A stretch of 64,000 nt of DNA, from positions 806,001 through 870,000 of the forward strand of contig NZ_CP088952.1 of assembly GCF_021165955.1 (NCBI RefSeq). Reading direction: 5' to 3'. A program made the position numbers and the translations under genes. Every line of letters starts with the position of its first letter. The first letter of the stretch is position 1. Positions 34,627 through 42,959 of this stretch are shown here, in pieces. The DNA is from Massilia endophytica. GTDB lineage: Bacteria; Pseudomonadota; Gammaproteobacteria; Burkholderiales; Burkholderiaceae_D. The notes below the pieces were generated by a model. It was not told where the DNA came from, ran no database searches, and saw only the letters and a list, made by a program, of their open reading frames with translations.

Positions 34627-35291
34627 GAACACGAAGCAAGTTGCTTGTGCTCACAGCGGCGTGCGCCGGGCTTGTCGCTTGGCATGCCGGAGAGCCCAAA
34701 CCGACAACACTTGTCTTAAGACTTGACCAGACATTTGAAGAAGTGGTGAAAAATTCTACTTACCCCGTTCTGGAGAACTCGAACTTGCCTTCGCAGGATC
34801 CTGGTGACACAAAATTTGGAGTCATCTGGGTCGACAAGCCTTCCGTTATCATCAAGTACGACGATCCAGCCAATGGTTTTGTGCTCCCGCCGACGACATT
34901 CGCCGGTGTCCCCTTCATGCATAACAGGGTTCAAATCATTCAGACCTCGCCGATGCTGAAAGCCCTTTCGTACGACGAGGCAGTAGAAGTCCTGGGATCG
35001 TTGCAGGGCCAATTCAAGGCGCGGGGTTGGGAGCCGTGGACTGTGAAGGGAAGGGAAAGCAAAAGCGACTGGTTCGACCTTTCCGTGAGTGGAAAGAAAC
35101 AGCTGTACGATGAGATGTACCGCACCAGCGGGTCCCGGACAATCTCGATTGGCGTCCCCAAGAAAAATTTGGAAGTGCTGCTCCGGATACATTGCGCCAT
35201 CCACTGCGACGACGAGAACAAGGCCGGCGCCAAGTTCCTCGTTGATGTCGAGGTTGGGCACAAGGCCCTGTACGACTGGGACGGACGGTAG
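34623..35291 (+). CDS. Unknown exported protein, candidate immunity partner
   Basis: 222 aa from a GTG overlapping the previous stop. The N-terminus RSKLLVLTAACAGLVAWHAG is a signal anchor or signal peptide, and the rest (VIKYDDPANGFVLPPTTFAG, LSYDEAVEVLGSLQGQFKAR) has no family that I recognise. A periplasmic, membrane-tethered protein encoded directly after a PAAR-linked effector candidate is typical of T6SS immunity proteins. That role is inferred from position only. Base composition is AT-richer than neighbouring housekeeping genes, suggesting acquisition. Confidence 0.7.
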   Translation: MRTRSKLLVLTAACAGLVAWHAGEPKPTTLVLRLDQTFEEVVKNSTYPVLENSNLPSQDPGDTKFGVIWVDKPSVIIKYDDPANGFVLPPTTFAGVPFMHNRVQIIQTSPMLKALSYDEAVEVLGSLQGQFKARGWEPWTVKGRESKSDWFDLSVSGKKQLYDEMYRTSGSRTISIGVPKKNLEVLLRIHCAIHCDDENKAGAKFLVDVEVGHKALYDWDGR

Positions 35292-35316
35292 TGCGAAAGC
35301 ACGGCGGGCAGGGGAG

Positions 35317-35391
35317 TGGTCCCCCCGACTGGAATCGAACCAGTATCCCACGCTTAGGAGGCATGTGCACTATCCATTGTGCTACGGGGAG
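35317..35391 (-). tRNA. tRNA-Arg (anticodon CCU)
   Basis: On the minus strand the acceptor CTCCCCG (35391-35385) pairs with CGGGGGG. The D arm is GCAC/GTGC with loop AATGGATA. The anticodon stem CATGC/GCGTG holds loop CTCCTAA (anticodon CCU, codon AGG). The T arm contains TTCGATT. The encoded 3' end is ACCA. The 3' end faces the PAAR module, 25 bp from its last gene. Confidence 0.95.
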
Positions 35392-35489
35392 GACGCGGGC
35401 GCCATTATAGCCGACAGATGGGCAATTGTTAGGGGGATGGCCGGTCTGCCGGTACAATGCGCGTTTCACCGCATCGAATTGTCTTTCCC

Positions 35490-37394
35490 ATGGCTGTCAT
35501 TTCCCTGTCTGACGCGCAACTGGCCTTCGGCCACCATGCGCTGCTCGACCACGCTGAATTTTCCCTGGAGACCGGCGAACGCGTCGGCCTGATCGGCCGC
35601 AACGGCACCGGCAAGTCGTCCTTGCTGAAGATTATCTCCGGCGCCTTCAAGCTGGATGACGGCCTGCTCGTGATGCAGCAGGGCCTGAAGATCGCCTACG
35701 TGGAGCAGGAGCCCGTGTTCGAGCCCGAGATGACGGTGTTCGACGCCGTCGCTTCCGGCCTGGGCGAGCTGCCCGCCCTGGTCAAGGAATACGATGCCCT
35801 CACCAGCCAGTTCGGCCAGGGCGACGATGAACGCCTGATGGAGCGCATGCACGACATCCAGCAGAAGCTGGACGCGGCCGATGCCTGGAGCATCAACAAC
35901 AAGGTCGAGCAGACCCTGGACCGCCTGAACCTGGGCCCGGACGCGCAGATGAAGACCCTCTCCGGCGGCATGCAGAAGCGCGTGGCCCTGGCCCGCGCCC
36001 TGGTCGCCGCGCCGGACGTGCTGCTGCTGGACGAGCCCACCAACCACCTCGATTTCACTTCGATCCTGTGGCTGGAAGGCCTGCTGCGCGACTTCAAGGG
36101 CAGCGTGCTCTTTATTACCCACGACCGTTCCTTCCTCGATAACGTGGCCACCCGCATCATCGAGCTGGACCGGGGGAACCTGCTGTCCTATCCCGGCAAC
36201 TTCAGCGCCTACCAGACCCGCAAGGCCGAACAGCTGGCCATCGAGGAGGTGGAGAACGCGAAGTTCGACAAGTTCCTGGCCCAGGAAGAAGTGTGGATCC
36301 GCAAGGGCGTGGAGGCGCGCCGCACCCGCAACGAGGGCCGCGTGCGCCGCCTGGAGCGCCTGCGCGAGCAGCGCGTGGCGCGCCGCGAGCAGCAGGGCCA
36401 GGTGCGCCTGGAAGTGGCTTCCGGCGAGCGCTCGGGCAAGATCGTGGCCGAGCTCGATGGCGTGGACAAGCGCTTCGGGGAAAAGACCATCGTGCGCGGC
36501 TTCAGCGCCACCATCCTGCGCGGCGACAAGGTGGGCCTGATCGGCCCCAACGGCGCGGGCAAGACCACCTTGCTCAAGCTGATCCTGGGCGAGGAAACGC
36601 CGGACGCGGGCACCGTCAAGCAGGGTACCAGGCTCCAGGTGGCCTACTTCGACCAGATGCGCGCCCAGCTCAATGAAGAGGCGAGCCTGGCCGACACCAT
36701 CTCGCCCGGCAGCGACTGGGTGGAAATCAACGGCCAGAAGAAGCACGTGATGAGCTACCTGGGCGATTTCCTCTTCGCCCCGGAACGGGCACGCTCGCCC
36801 GTGCGCACCCTCTCGGGCGGCGAGCGCAACCGCCTGCTCCTGGCCCGCCTCTTCGCCAAGCCCGCCAACGTGCTGGTGCTGGACGAACCCACCAACGACC
36901 TCGACATCGATACCCTGGAGCTGCTGGAAGAGCTGCTGGAGGATTACCAGGGCACGGTCTTCCTCGTCAGCCACGACCGCATGTTCCTGGACAATGTGGT
37001 GACCCAGGTCATCGTGGCCGAAGGGCAGGGCGCCTGGAAGGAGTACATCGGCGGCTACAGCGACTGGGAGCGGGTCAAGCCCGCCGTCGCCGCGCAGCTT
37101 GCGCCGAAGAAGGCGGAGAGCAAGCCTGCGCCCAAGGCGGAGGCGGCGCCGCCCGCTCCGGCCAAAGGCAGGAAGCTCAGCTTCAAGGAGCAGCGCGAGC
37201 TGGAGGAACTGCCGCAGCGCATCGCTCAGCTGGAGGACGAGCAGGCGGCCCTGAACGTGACCCTGTCGGACCCGGATTTCTACAAGAAAACGCCGGCCGA
37301 GGCCAAGCGCCTGAATGCCCGCATTGCCGAGATCGAAGAGGAACTGATGGCGGCGCTCGAACGCTGGGAAGCCATCGAATCGCGCAACTCTTGA
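35490..37394 (+). CDS. uup: ABC-F family ATPase Uup
   Basis: 634 aa, the length of E. coli Uup. Two ABC domains without membrane segments have Walker A motifs GRNGTGKSSLLK and GPNGAGKTTLLK, signatures LSGGMQKRVALARA and LSGGERNRLLLARL, and Walker B LLLDEPTNHLDF and VLDEPTNDLDI. The inter-domain linker with the charged helix (RKGVEARRTRNEGRVRRLER) and the C-terminal coiled coil (LSFKEQRELEELPQRIAQLE) identify Uup. It acts in precise transposon excision and ribosome-related quality control. ATG 35490 is preferred to the upstream in-frame start at 35457. Confidence 0.93.
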   Translation: MAVISLSDAQLAFGHHALLDHAEFSLETGERVGLIGRNGTGKSSLLKIISGAFKLDDGLLVMQQGLKIAYVEQEPVFEPEMTVFDAVASGLGELPALVKEYDALTSQFGQGDDERLMERMHDIQQKLDAADAWSINNKVEQTLDRLNLGPDAQMKTLSGGMQKRVALARALVAAPDVLLLDEPTNHLDFTSILWLEGLLRDFKGSVLFITHDRSFLDNVATRIIELDRGNLLSYPGNFSAYQTRKAEQLAIEEVENAKFDKFLAQEEVWIRKGVEARRTRNEGRVRRLERLREQRVARREQQGQVRLEVASGERSGKIVAELDGVDKRFGEKTIVRGFSATILRGDKVGLIGPNGAGKTTLLKLILGEETPDAGTVKQGTRLQVAYFDQMRAQLNEEASLADTISPGSDWVEINGQKKHVMSYLGDFLFAPERARSPVRTLSGGERNRLLLARLFAKPANVLVLDEPTNDLDIDTLELLEELLEDYQGTVFLVSHDRMFLDNVVTQVIVAEGQGAWKEYIGGYSDWERVKPAVAAQLAPKKAESKPAPKAEAAPPAPAKGRKLSFKEQRELEELPQRIAQLEDEQAALNVTLSDPDFYKKTPAEAKRLNARIAEIEEELMAALERWEAIESRNS

Positions 37395-37509
37395 TCTGGA
37401 TTTCCTTTACGCACGATTCGTGCGCTGCTGCCCGCTAGCCTTGTTGTAAGATCTGCAAACCTTGAGAGGCTGGCAACATCCTTGCAATTCACAGGAAGGC
37501 AGATCGCGC

Positions 37510-38244
37510 ATGACACTCCCGCAGCAGGACCCTCCCACTGTCGGCACGGCGGCCAGGCCGGAAGCGGCCCACGGCCCGCTGCTGTACCGCAGCGCCTGGG
37601 CCCGCATCCTGCCCTTCGCCCTGTACATGGCCTTTATCGCCGTGTCCGATACCCTGCAGCGCTTCGGCTGGACGGTCAAGGAACTGCACTGGCTCTACCC
37701 GGTCAAAGTGGCTGTGGTGCTGCTGGCCCTGCTGGCCTTCCGCCGCAGCTACAGCGAACTGGCCTGGCAGCCCCTGCGCGCCCGCACCTGGCTGGCCTCG
37801 GTCGCCACCGGCCTGGCCGTGCTGGTGCTGTGGATCAACCTGGACGCGGGCTGGATGCAGATCGGCTCTCCGGCGGGCTACCAGCCCCTGACGGAATCGG
37901 GGCAGCCGGACTGGCTGCTGATCGCCCTGCGCCTCGCCGGGGCAGCCCTGGTGGTGCCCCTGATGGAGGAACTGTTCTGGCGCTCCTTCCTGCTGCGCTG
38001 GATCGACCATCCGGGCTTCCTGACCGTGCCGCCCGCGCTGGTCACGGCCAAGGCCCTGGCCTTCACCACGGTGCTCTTCGGCTTCGAGCACAGCCTGTGG
38101 CTGGCGGGGATGGTGGCGGGCGCGGCTTACGGCCTGCTGTACATGCGCACCGGCACCCTGTGGGCGCCCATTATCGCCCACACCGTCACCAACAGCATGC
38201 TGGGCGTGTGGGTGGTAACTACAGGCAACTGGACCTACTGGTAA
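37510..38244 (+). CDS. CPBP/CAAX-type membrane protease (PEP-CTERM locus type)
   Basis: 244 aa with about seven membrane helices. The glutamic protease motif MEELFWRSFLLRW (EExxxR) occurs near residue 155, a second conserved region is FGFEHSLWLAGMVAGAAYGL (His), and the third is GTLWAPIIAHTVTNSMLGVW (His, Asn). It belongs to the CAAX prenyl protease-related proteins found beside exosortase and eps genes. The next gene, epsL, begins 34 bp later. Its substrate is unknown; processing of the PEP-CTERM pathway is an inference. Confidence 0.88.
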   Translation: MTLPQQDPPTVGTAARPEAAHGPLLYRSAWARILPFALYMAFIAVSDTLQRFGWTVKELHWLYPVKVAVVLLALLAFRRSYSELAWQPLRARTWLASVATGLAVLVLWINLDAGWMQIGSPAGYQPLTESGQPDWLLIALRLAGAALVVPLMEELFWRSFLLRWIDHPGFLTVPPALVTAKALAFTTVLFGFEHSLWLAGMVAGAAYGLLYMRTGTLWAPIIAHTVTNSMLGVWVVTTGNWTYW

Positions 38245-38278
38245 GACTATCGATAACCTCTAGAGAAGACAGAGAATA

Positions 38279-39490
38279 ATGTTGAGCTCATCGCACAAAC
38301 CATCGGCCGCACTGCGCATCCTGCCACTGCTCCTGGGCGTCCTGTACGCGGGTAACGCCCTGGCCGACATCAGCGACACCATCAAGCCCTTCGTGTCGGT
38401 GGCCTATACCTACGACGACAACCTGCTGCGCCTGCCGGACGATTTCCCCACCGCCTTCGGCCCGCGCGGCGACCGCGCCACCCAGAGCCAGGCGGGCGTC
38501 CTGTTCGACCGCCCCATCGGCCGCCAGCGCCTGACCGGCTCGGCCAAGGTGTCGCGCGTGAGCTTCGACCATTACGACGCTCTGGACTACAACGGCAAGG
38601 ACTTCAATGCCGACCTGGCATGGCAGCTGGGCAACCATCTGGAAGGCAACCTGGGCGGCAGCTACTCGCAGACCCTGACGCCCTTCACGGACTTCCACAC
38701 GGACGACCGCAACCTGCGCACCCAGCGCCGCGAATACTTCAACGGCGCCTGGCGCTTCCATCCCAGCTGGCGCGTGCGCGCGGCCTACAACCGCTTCGAC
38801 TTCAGCTACGAGCTGCCGGTGCAGCGCTTCAACAACCGCGTGGAGGACACGAGCGAGGCGGGCGTGGATTACCTGGCCAGGAGCGGCAGCCGGGTCGGCT
38901 TGGTGGTGCGCAAGCTGAAGGGCCGCTACGATTTCCCGCGCCGCTTCGGCTCCCTGCTGGACGAGGGCTACGAGCAGGACGAGCTGAAGGCCAACATCTA
39001 CTGGACCGTGAGCGGCATCACCACCATCCAGGTGCTGGCCGGCTACGCCAAGCGCAAGCACGACGTGTTCAAGGAGCGCGACGCCAGCGGCGCCAACGGC
39101 CGCATCACCATGGACTGGAAGCCGAGCGGCAAGCTGCGCTTCAAGTTCGAAGGCTGGCGCGACTTCGCGGCGGTGGAAAGCTCGGTCGTGAACAACAGCC
39201 TGAACAAGGGCGTCAGCGCGGCGGCCACCTGGGATATCTCGGCCAAGCTGCAGGGCACGGCCAGCGTGCGCCGCGAGCGCCGCAATTTCGAACGGGTGAG
39301 CGGGGTGACCTTTACCGGCGACCCCAGCGACACCACGCGCGGCGCCACCGTGGGCCTGCAGTACCAGCCCCTGCGCAATGTGCAGGTGGGCGTGAGCGCC
39401 TTCAGCGACCGCCGCAACGGCAGCCCCTTCCTGGGCACTGGCAGCTACCGCGCCAAGGGCGCCTCGGTGAACGCCAGCGTGCAGTTCTGA
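38279..39490 (+). CDS. epsL: Exopolysaccharide outer-membrane protein EpsL
   Basis: 403 aa. A signal peptide (AALRILPLLLGVLYAGNALA) is followed by beta-strand-rich sequence with alternating hydrophobic residues and a final Phe (VNASVQF), typical of an outer-membrane barrel. Motifs are VAYTYDDNLLRLPDD and GYEQDELKANIYWTVS. It matches the EpsL family of XrtB/PEP-CTERM-associated polysaccharide operons, presumably part of the export route. It is 9 bp ahead of epsB. Confidence 0.9.
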   Translation: MLSSSHKPSAALRILPLLLGVLYAGNALADISDTIKPFVSVAYTYDDNLLRLPDDFPTAFGPRGDRATQSQAGVLFDRPIGRQRLTGSAKVSRVSFDHYDALDYNGKDFNADLAWQLGNHLEGNLGGSYSQTLTPFTDFHTDDRNLRTQRREYFNGAWRFHPSWRVRAAYNRFDFSYELPVQRFNNRVEDTSEAGVDYLARSGSRVGLVVRKLKGRYDFPRRFGSLLDEGYEQDELKANIYWTVSGITTIQVLAGYAKRKHDVFKERDASGANGRITMDWKPSGKLRFKFEGWRDFAAVESSVVNNSLNKGVSAAATWDISAKLQGTASVRRERRNFERVSGVTFTGDPSDTTRGATVGLQYQPLRNVQVGVSAFSDRRNGSPFLGTGSYRAKGASVNASVQF

Positions 39491-39499
39491 TCGACCAAG

Positions 39500-40882
39500 A
39501 TGACACTTAACGATACGCCTCTCGTTTCCTTCTTCCAGCGGGTGCTCGACCCGCTGATCATCATGGGAACGCTGTACGCCACCTGCATGCTGTACCGGGA
39601 GCCCTTTACGGGCTACTCCCTGGTGCTGATGATCCTTGCCTTCTTCCTGTCCAATTCCATCTACCAGCACATCGACCCCTACCGCACCTGGCGCAGCGGG
39701 CGCATGCTGGCCTATTCGCGCGACATCTTCGCGGGCTGGATCCTCACGGCCCTCATACTCGTTTTCCTGGGCAATGTGAGCGGCCTGGCCTACCACTACG
39801 AGGAGAACGTGGTGCTGAGCTGGTTCCTGGCCACCCCCTTCGTCCTGCTGGTGAGCCACCTGGCCGTGCGCAAGGTGGGCGTGGACCCGGCCAAGGACAG
39901 CGAGGTGCGTTCCGTGCTCATCGTGGGCGCGAACGATGTGGGCATCAAGTTCGCCCGCACCATCGAACGCTTTCCCAATCTCTTCATGAGCGTGCACGGC
40001 TTCTTCGACGACCGCACCGACAAGCGCCGCCCGGCCGACCTGAAATATCCCGTGCTGGGCACCATGGACGATGTGGCGGGCTTCGTGCGCGAGCACCAGA
40101 TCAAGATGATCTTCATCAGCCAGCCCATCTCGGCCCAGCCCCGCATCCGCAAGCTGCTGGACGACCTGCAGGACACCACGGCCTCCGTCTATTTCCTGCC
40201 AGATATCTATGTCTTCGACCTGATGCAGGCCCGCTTCGACAACGTCGGCGGCATGCCCGTCATCGCCATCACGGAAACCCCGTTTACGGGCTTCAACAGC
40301 ATGATCAAGCGCGCCAGCGACATCATCCTGGCCAGTTTGATCCTGCTCATGCTTTTGCCGCTGATGCTGGTGATCGGCCTCATGGTCAAGCTATCCTCGC
40401 CGGGACCGGTCATTTTCCGCCAGCGCCGCTACGGCCTGTATGGCGACCAGATCTTCGTCTACAAATTCCGCTCCATGACGGTGGAGGAGGATGGGCCGAA
40501 CGTGGTGCAGGCCACCAAGAACGACCGCCGCGTCACGCCCGTGGGCGCCTTCCTGCGCCGCAGCTCATTGGACGAACTGCCGCAATTTATCAATGTGCTG
40601 CAGGGCCGGATGAGTATCGTGGGACCAAGGCCGCACGCGGTGGCGCACAACGAGATGTACCGCAAGCTCATCAAGGGCTACATGCTGCGCCACAAGGCCA
40701 AACCCGGCATCACGGGCTGGGCCCAGGTGAACGGCCTGCGTGGCGAAACAGAGACATTGGACAAGATGGAGGCGCGCATCCGCTACGACCTGGACTACCT
40801 GCGCAACTGGTCCCTGTGGCTGGACCTGTGGATCATCCTGCGCACCGTCAAGGTGGTGCTGCAGCGCCAGAACGCCCACTGA
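39500..40882 (+). CDS. epsB: Undecaprenyl-phosphate glucose phosphotransferase EpsB
   Basis: 460 aa. The N-terminal half has four to five membrane helices and a Rossmann-like CoA-binding-type segment (VLIVGANDVGIKFARTIERF). The C-terminal half is the polyprenyl-phosphate hexose-1-phosphate transferase domain: helix LASLILLMLLPLMLVIGLMV, SPGPVIFRQRRYGLYGDQ, LRRSSLDELPQFINVLQGRM, SIVGPRPHA and KPGITGWAQVNGLRGET. It transfers the first sugar phosphate to the lipid carrier and so initiates the repeat unit. It follows epsL by 9 bp; a new promoter region follows it. Confidence 0.95.
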   Translation: MTLNDTPLVSFFQRVLDPLIIMGTLYATCMLYREPFTGYSLVLMILAFFLSNSIYQHIDPYRTWRSGRMLAYSRDIFAGWILTALILVFLGNVSGLAYHYEENVVLSWFLATPFVLLVSHLAVRKVGVDPAKDSEVRSVLIVGANDVGIKFARTIERFPNLFMSVHGFFDDRTDKRRPADLKYPVLGTMDDVAGFVREHQIKMIFISQPISAQPRIRKLLDDLQDTTASVYFLPDIYVFDLMQARFDNVGGMPVIAITETPFTGFNSMIKRASDIILASLILLMLLPLMLVIGLMVKLSSPGPVIFRQRRYGLYGDQIFVYKFRSMTVEEDGPNVVQATKNDRRVTPVGAFLRRSSLDELPQFINVLQGRMSIVGPRPHAVAHNEMYRKLIKGYMLRHKAKPGITGWAQVNGLRGETETLDKMEARIRYDLDYLRNWSLWLDLWIILRTVKVVLQRQNAH

Positions 40883-40948
40883 AAAGCGGGCGGGGAAAAG
40901 CGGCGCCGGGCATTGAAAAAATAAATTGCTTTCCATGCCGGATTTGAA

Positions 40949-40976
40949 TTGTGCGCACCCTTTCCTTCGCTACAAT
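40949..40976 (+). promoter_or_regulatory. Candidate promoter of the epsD operon
   Basis: TTGTGC (40949-40954) and TACAAT (40971-40976) are separated by 16 bp within the 248-bp gap between epsB and epsD. The rest of the gap is an AT-rich leader of about 150 bp with no conserved element that I recognise. A second transcription start for the export/polymer genes is likely. Confidence 0.4.
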
Positions 40977-41130
40977 GGCTTTACGAAGTTGCAAGTTTGT
41001 CCAGTTTCTTGCGCCGCGCACGATTGAAACAGTGTTGTCGTTTTTATCTCAATCTGATAATTTTGTAAATGTTTCCTGTGGTGATGTTTCCTCTCACCAT
41101 GGCGCATACCTGACGAACCGGAGGAGTATC

Positions 41131-42105
41131 TTGAACCCACTACACCAAGCAAGCGCCGTCCCCGCCACCCGCAAGCTGCTGTGCGCAGCGCTGGCACTCG
41201 CGGCAGCCACGGCGCTCAGCGCCTGCGGCGACAAGGCCGCGGCGAAGAAGCCCGGCCAGGCCCTGGCCAGCGTCAATGGCGAGGAAATCACCGTGCTGCA
41301 GCTGAACGAGGAGCTGGGCCGCGTGAACCCGGCGGCGGCCCAGCAGGAGACCGCGCGCAAACAGCTGCTGGAGGCCCTGATCGACCGCCAGCTGCTGCAG
41401 AACGAAGCGAACAAGGAAAAGCTGGACCGCGACCCGAAGGTGGTGCAGGCCATCGAGCGCGCCAAGGCCCTGATCGTGGCCCAGGCCTATATGCAGAAGC
41501 GGGTGGGCAACCTGGCCCGTCCCACCAAGGAAGAGGTGGCGGCCTACTACAGCCAGAACCCGCAGTTCTTCGCCAACCGCAAGAGCTTCGACATGCGCGA
41601 GCTGGTGCTGGCCACGGCGGACGTGAACGACGAGGTGAAGAAGGCGATGGACGGCGCCAAGTCCCTGGAGGAAGTGGCCGTGTGGCTGGACAGCAAGGGC
41701 ATCAAGTACAACCGCGCCCAGCTGACCCGCACCAGCGCCGAGCTGCCGCCTGAGCTGAGCAGCCGCCTGCTGGCCATGCCCAAGGGCCAGCTCTTCATCA
41801 TCCGCGAGGGCGACCGCAGCATGCTGATCTCCATCGCCGAGACCAAGGATTCGCCGGTGGCGCTGGAGCAGGCCTCGGCCCAGATCGAGCAGTACCTCTT
41901 CAACAAGAAGAACAAGGAGGCGGCGGAGGCGGAGGTCAAGCGCCTGCGCTCCACCGCCAAGATCGAGTACATGAACGCGCCGGCCGGCGGCGCTGCGGCC
42001 ACGGCGGCCGCTCCGGCGGCAGCGCCGGCGCCCGCCGTGCAGGCCGACGCGGGCAGTGCGCCCTCGGCCGATGCCGCCGCGCGCGGCGTGGCCGGCCTGA
42101 AATGA
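41131..42105 (+). CDS. epsD: EpsD family peptidyl-prolyl cis-trans isomerase
   Basis: About 324 aa. The lipoprotein signal is LLCAALALAAATALSACGDK with lipobox LSAC. A SurA/PpiC-like chaperone domain follows: VNGEEITVLQLNEELGR, LLEALIDRQLLQNEANKEK, RPTKEEVAAYYSQNPQFF and a parvulin-like segment with weak conservation. The tail is Ala/Pro-rich. TTG 41131 is chosen because GGAGGAG lies 5 bp upstream, and the long in-frame extension to 40951 overlaps the promoter. It is assigned to EpsD from its eps neighbours and domain order. Confidence 0.88.
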   Translation: MNPLHQASAVPATRKLLCAALALAAATALSACGDKAAAKKPGQALASVNGEEITVLQLNEELGRVNPAAAQQETARKQLLEALIDRQLLQNEANKEKLDRDPKVVQAIERAKALIVAQAYMQKRVGNLARPTKEEVAAYYSQNPQFFANRKSFDMRELVLATADVNDEVKKAMDGAKSLEEVAVWLDSKGIKYNRAQLTRTSAELPPELSSRLLAMPKGQLFIIREGDRSMLISIAETKDSPVALEQASAQIEQYLFNKKNKEAAEAEVKRLRSTAKIEYMNAPAGGAAATAAAPAAAPAPAVQADAGSAPSADAAARGVAGLK

Positions 42106-42140
42106 TTTGTTTAACCTGATAAGCAAAGGCAGGGAAAAAA

Positions 42141-42932
42141 ATGAAAAAACTGATGATGTGGGTAATGGCGCTCCTGATGGGGCTGGCGACGATGGGCTGG
42201 GCCAACGCCCAGGAAGCGACCCTGGGCGTGGGCGACGTGATCAAGATCACCGTGTACGGCAGCCCCGACCTCTCCACCGAGACCCGCGTGAGCGAAGCGG
42301 GCCAGGTCACCTTCCCCCTGCTGGGGCAGGTGAAGGTGGGCGGCCTGACCGTGGCCCAGGCCGAGAAGGAGCTGGGCCAGCGCCTGGAGAAGGGCGGCTT
42401 CCTGCGCAAGGCCCAGGTGAACATCCTGGTCACCGGCATCCAGAGCCAGCAGATCGCCGTGCTGGGCGCGGTGAACCGTCCCGGCCGCTATCCGATCGAG
42501 GGCAAGCGCTCCGTGCTGGACATGCTGGCCCTGGCGGGCGGCATGAATCCGGACGGCGCCGACACCATCAGCGTGATCCGCAAGCGTAACGGCCAGACCA
42601 CCAAGGAAACCATCGACGTGGTCGAGATGATCCGCAACGGCGACCTGAACCGCGACTACGACCTGGGCGCCAACGACATCATCTACGTGGAGCGTTCGCC
42701 CCGCTTCTATATCTACGGCGAAGTGCAGCGTCCCGGCGCCTTCCGCCTGGAGCGCTCCATGACGGTGCTGCAGGCCCTGGCCGTGGGCGGCGGCCTGACC
42801 CCGCGCGGCACCGAGCGCGGCATGCAGATCAAGCGCCGCGGCCCGGACGGCAAGCTGCAGATCATCGACGCCGCCCGCGACGACATGGTACAGATCGACG
42901 ACGTGGTCTATATCAAGGAAAGCTGGTTCTGA
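42141..42932 (+). CDS. epsE: Polysaccharide export protein EpsE
   Basis: 263 aa. A signal peptide (MVMALLMGLATMGWANAQ-like) leads into the polysaccharide export and SLBB modules: LGVGDVIKITVYGSPDLSTE, AGQVTFPLLGQVKVGGLTVA, ILVTGIQSQQIAVLGAVNRP and FYIYGEVQRPGAFRLERSMT. It is a short Wza relative lacking the extended C-terminal helix, expected at the outer membrane. It is followed by epsF with 27 bp between them. Confidence 0.93.
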   Translation: MKKLMMWVMALLMGLATMGWANAQEATLGVGDVIKITVYGSPDLSTETRVSEAGQVTFPLLGQVKVGGLTVAQAEKELGQRLEKGGFLRKAQVNILVTGIQSQQIAVLGAVNRPGRYPIEGKRSVLDMLALAGGMNPDGADTISVIRKRNGQTTKETIDVVEMIRNGDLNRDYDLGANDIIYVERSPRFYIYGEVQRPGAFRLERSMTVLQALAVGGGLTPRGTERGMQIKRRGPDGKLQIIDAARDDMVQIDDVVYIKESWF

Positions 42933-42959
42933 TTCACCCCCTTTGACGAGACCACAACC

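Noticed and set aside
40980..40997. Sigma-54 promoter ahead of epsD
   Set aside because: The GG and GC elements of the TGGC...TTGCA match are two bases too far apart for the -24/-12 consensus.
40951..41130. N-terminal extension of EpsD to an upstream ATG
   Set aside because: It would cover the promoter and place 60 residues before a clear lipoprotein signal; GGAGGAG and the TTG at 41131 fit far better.
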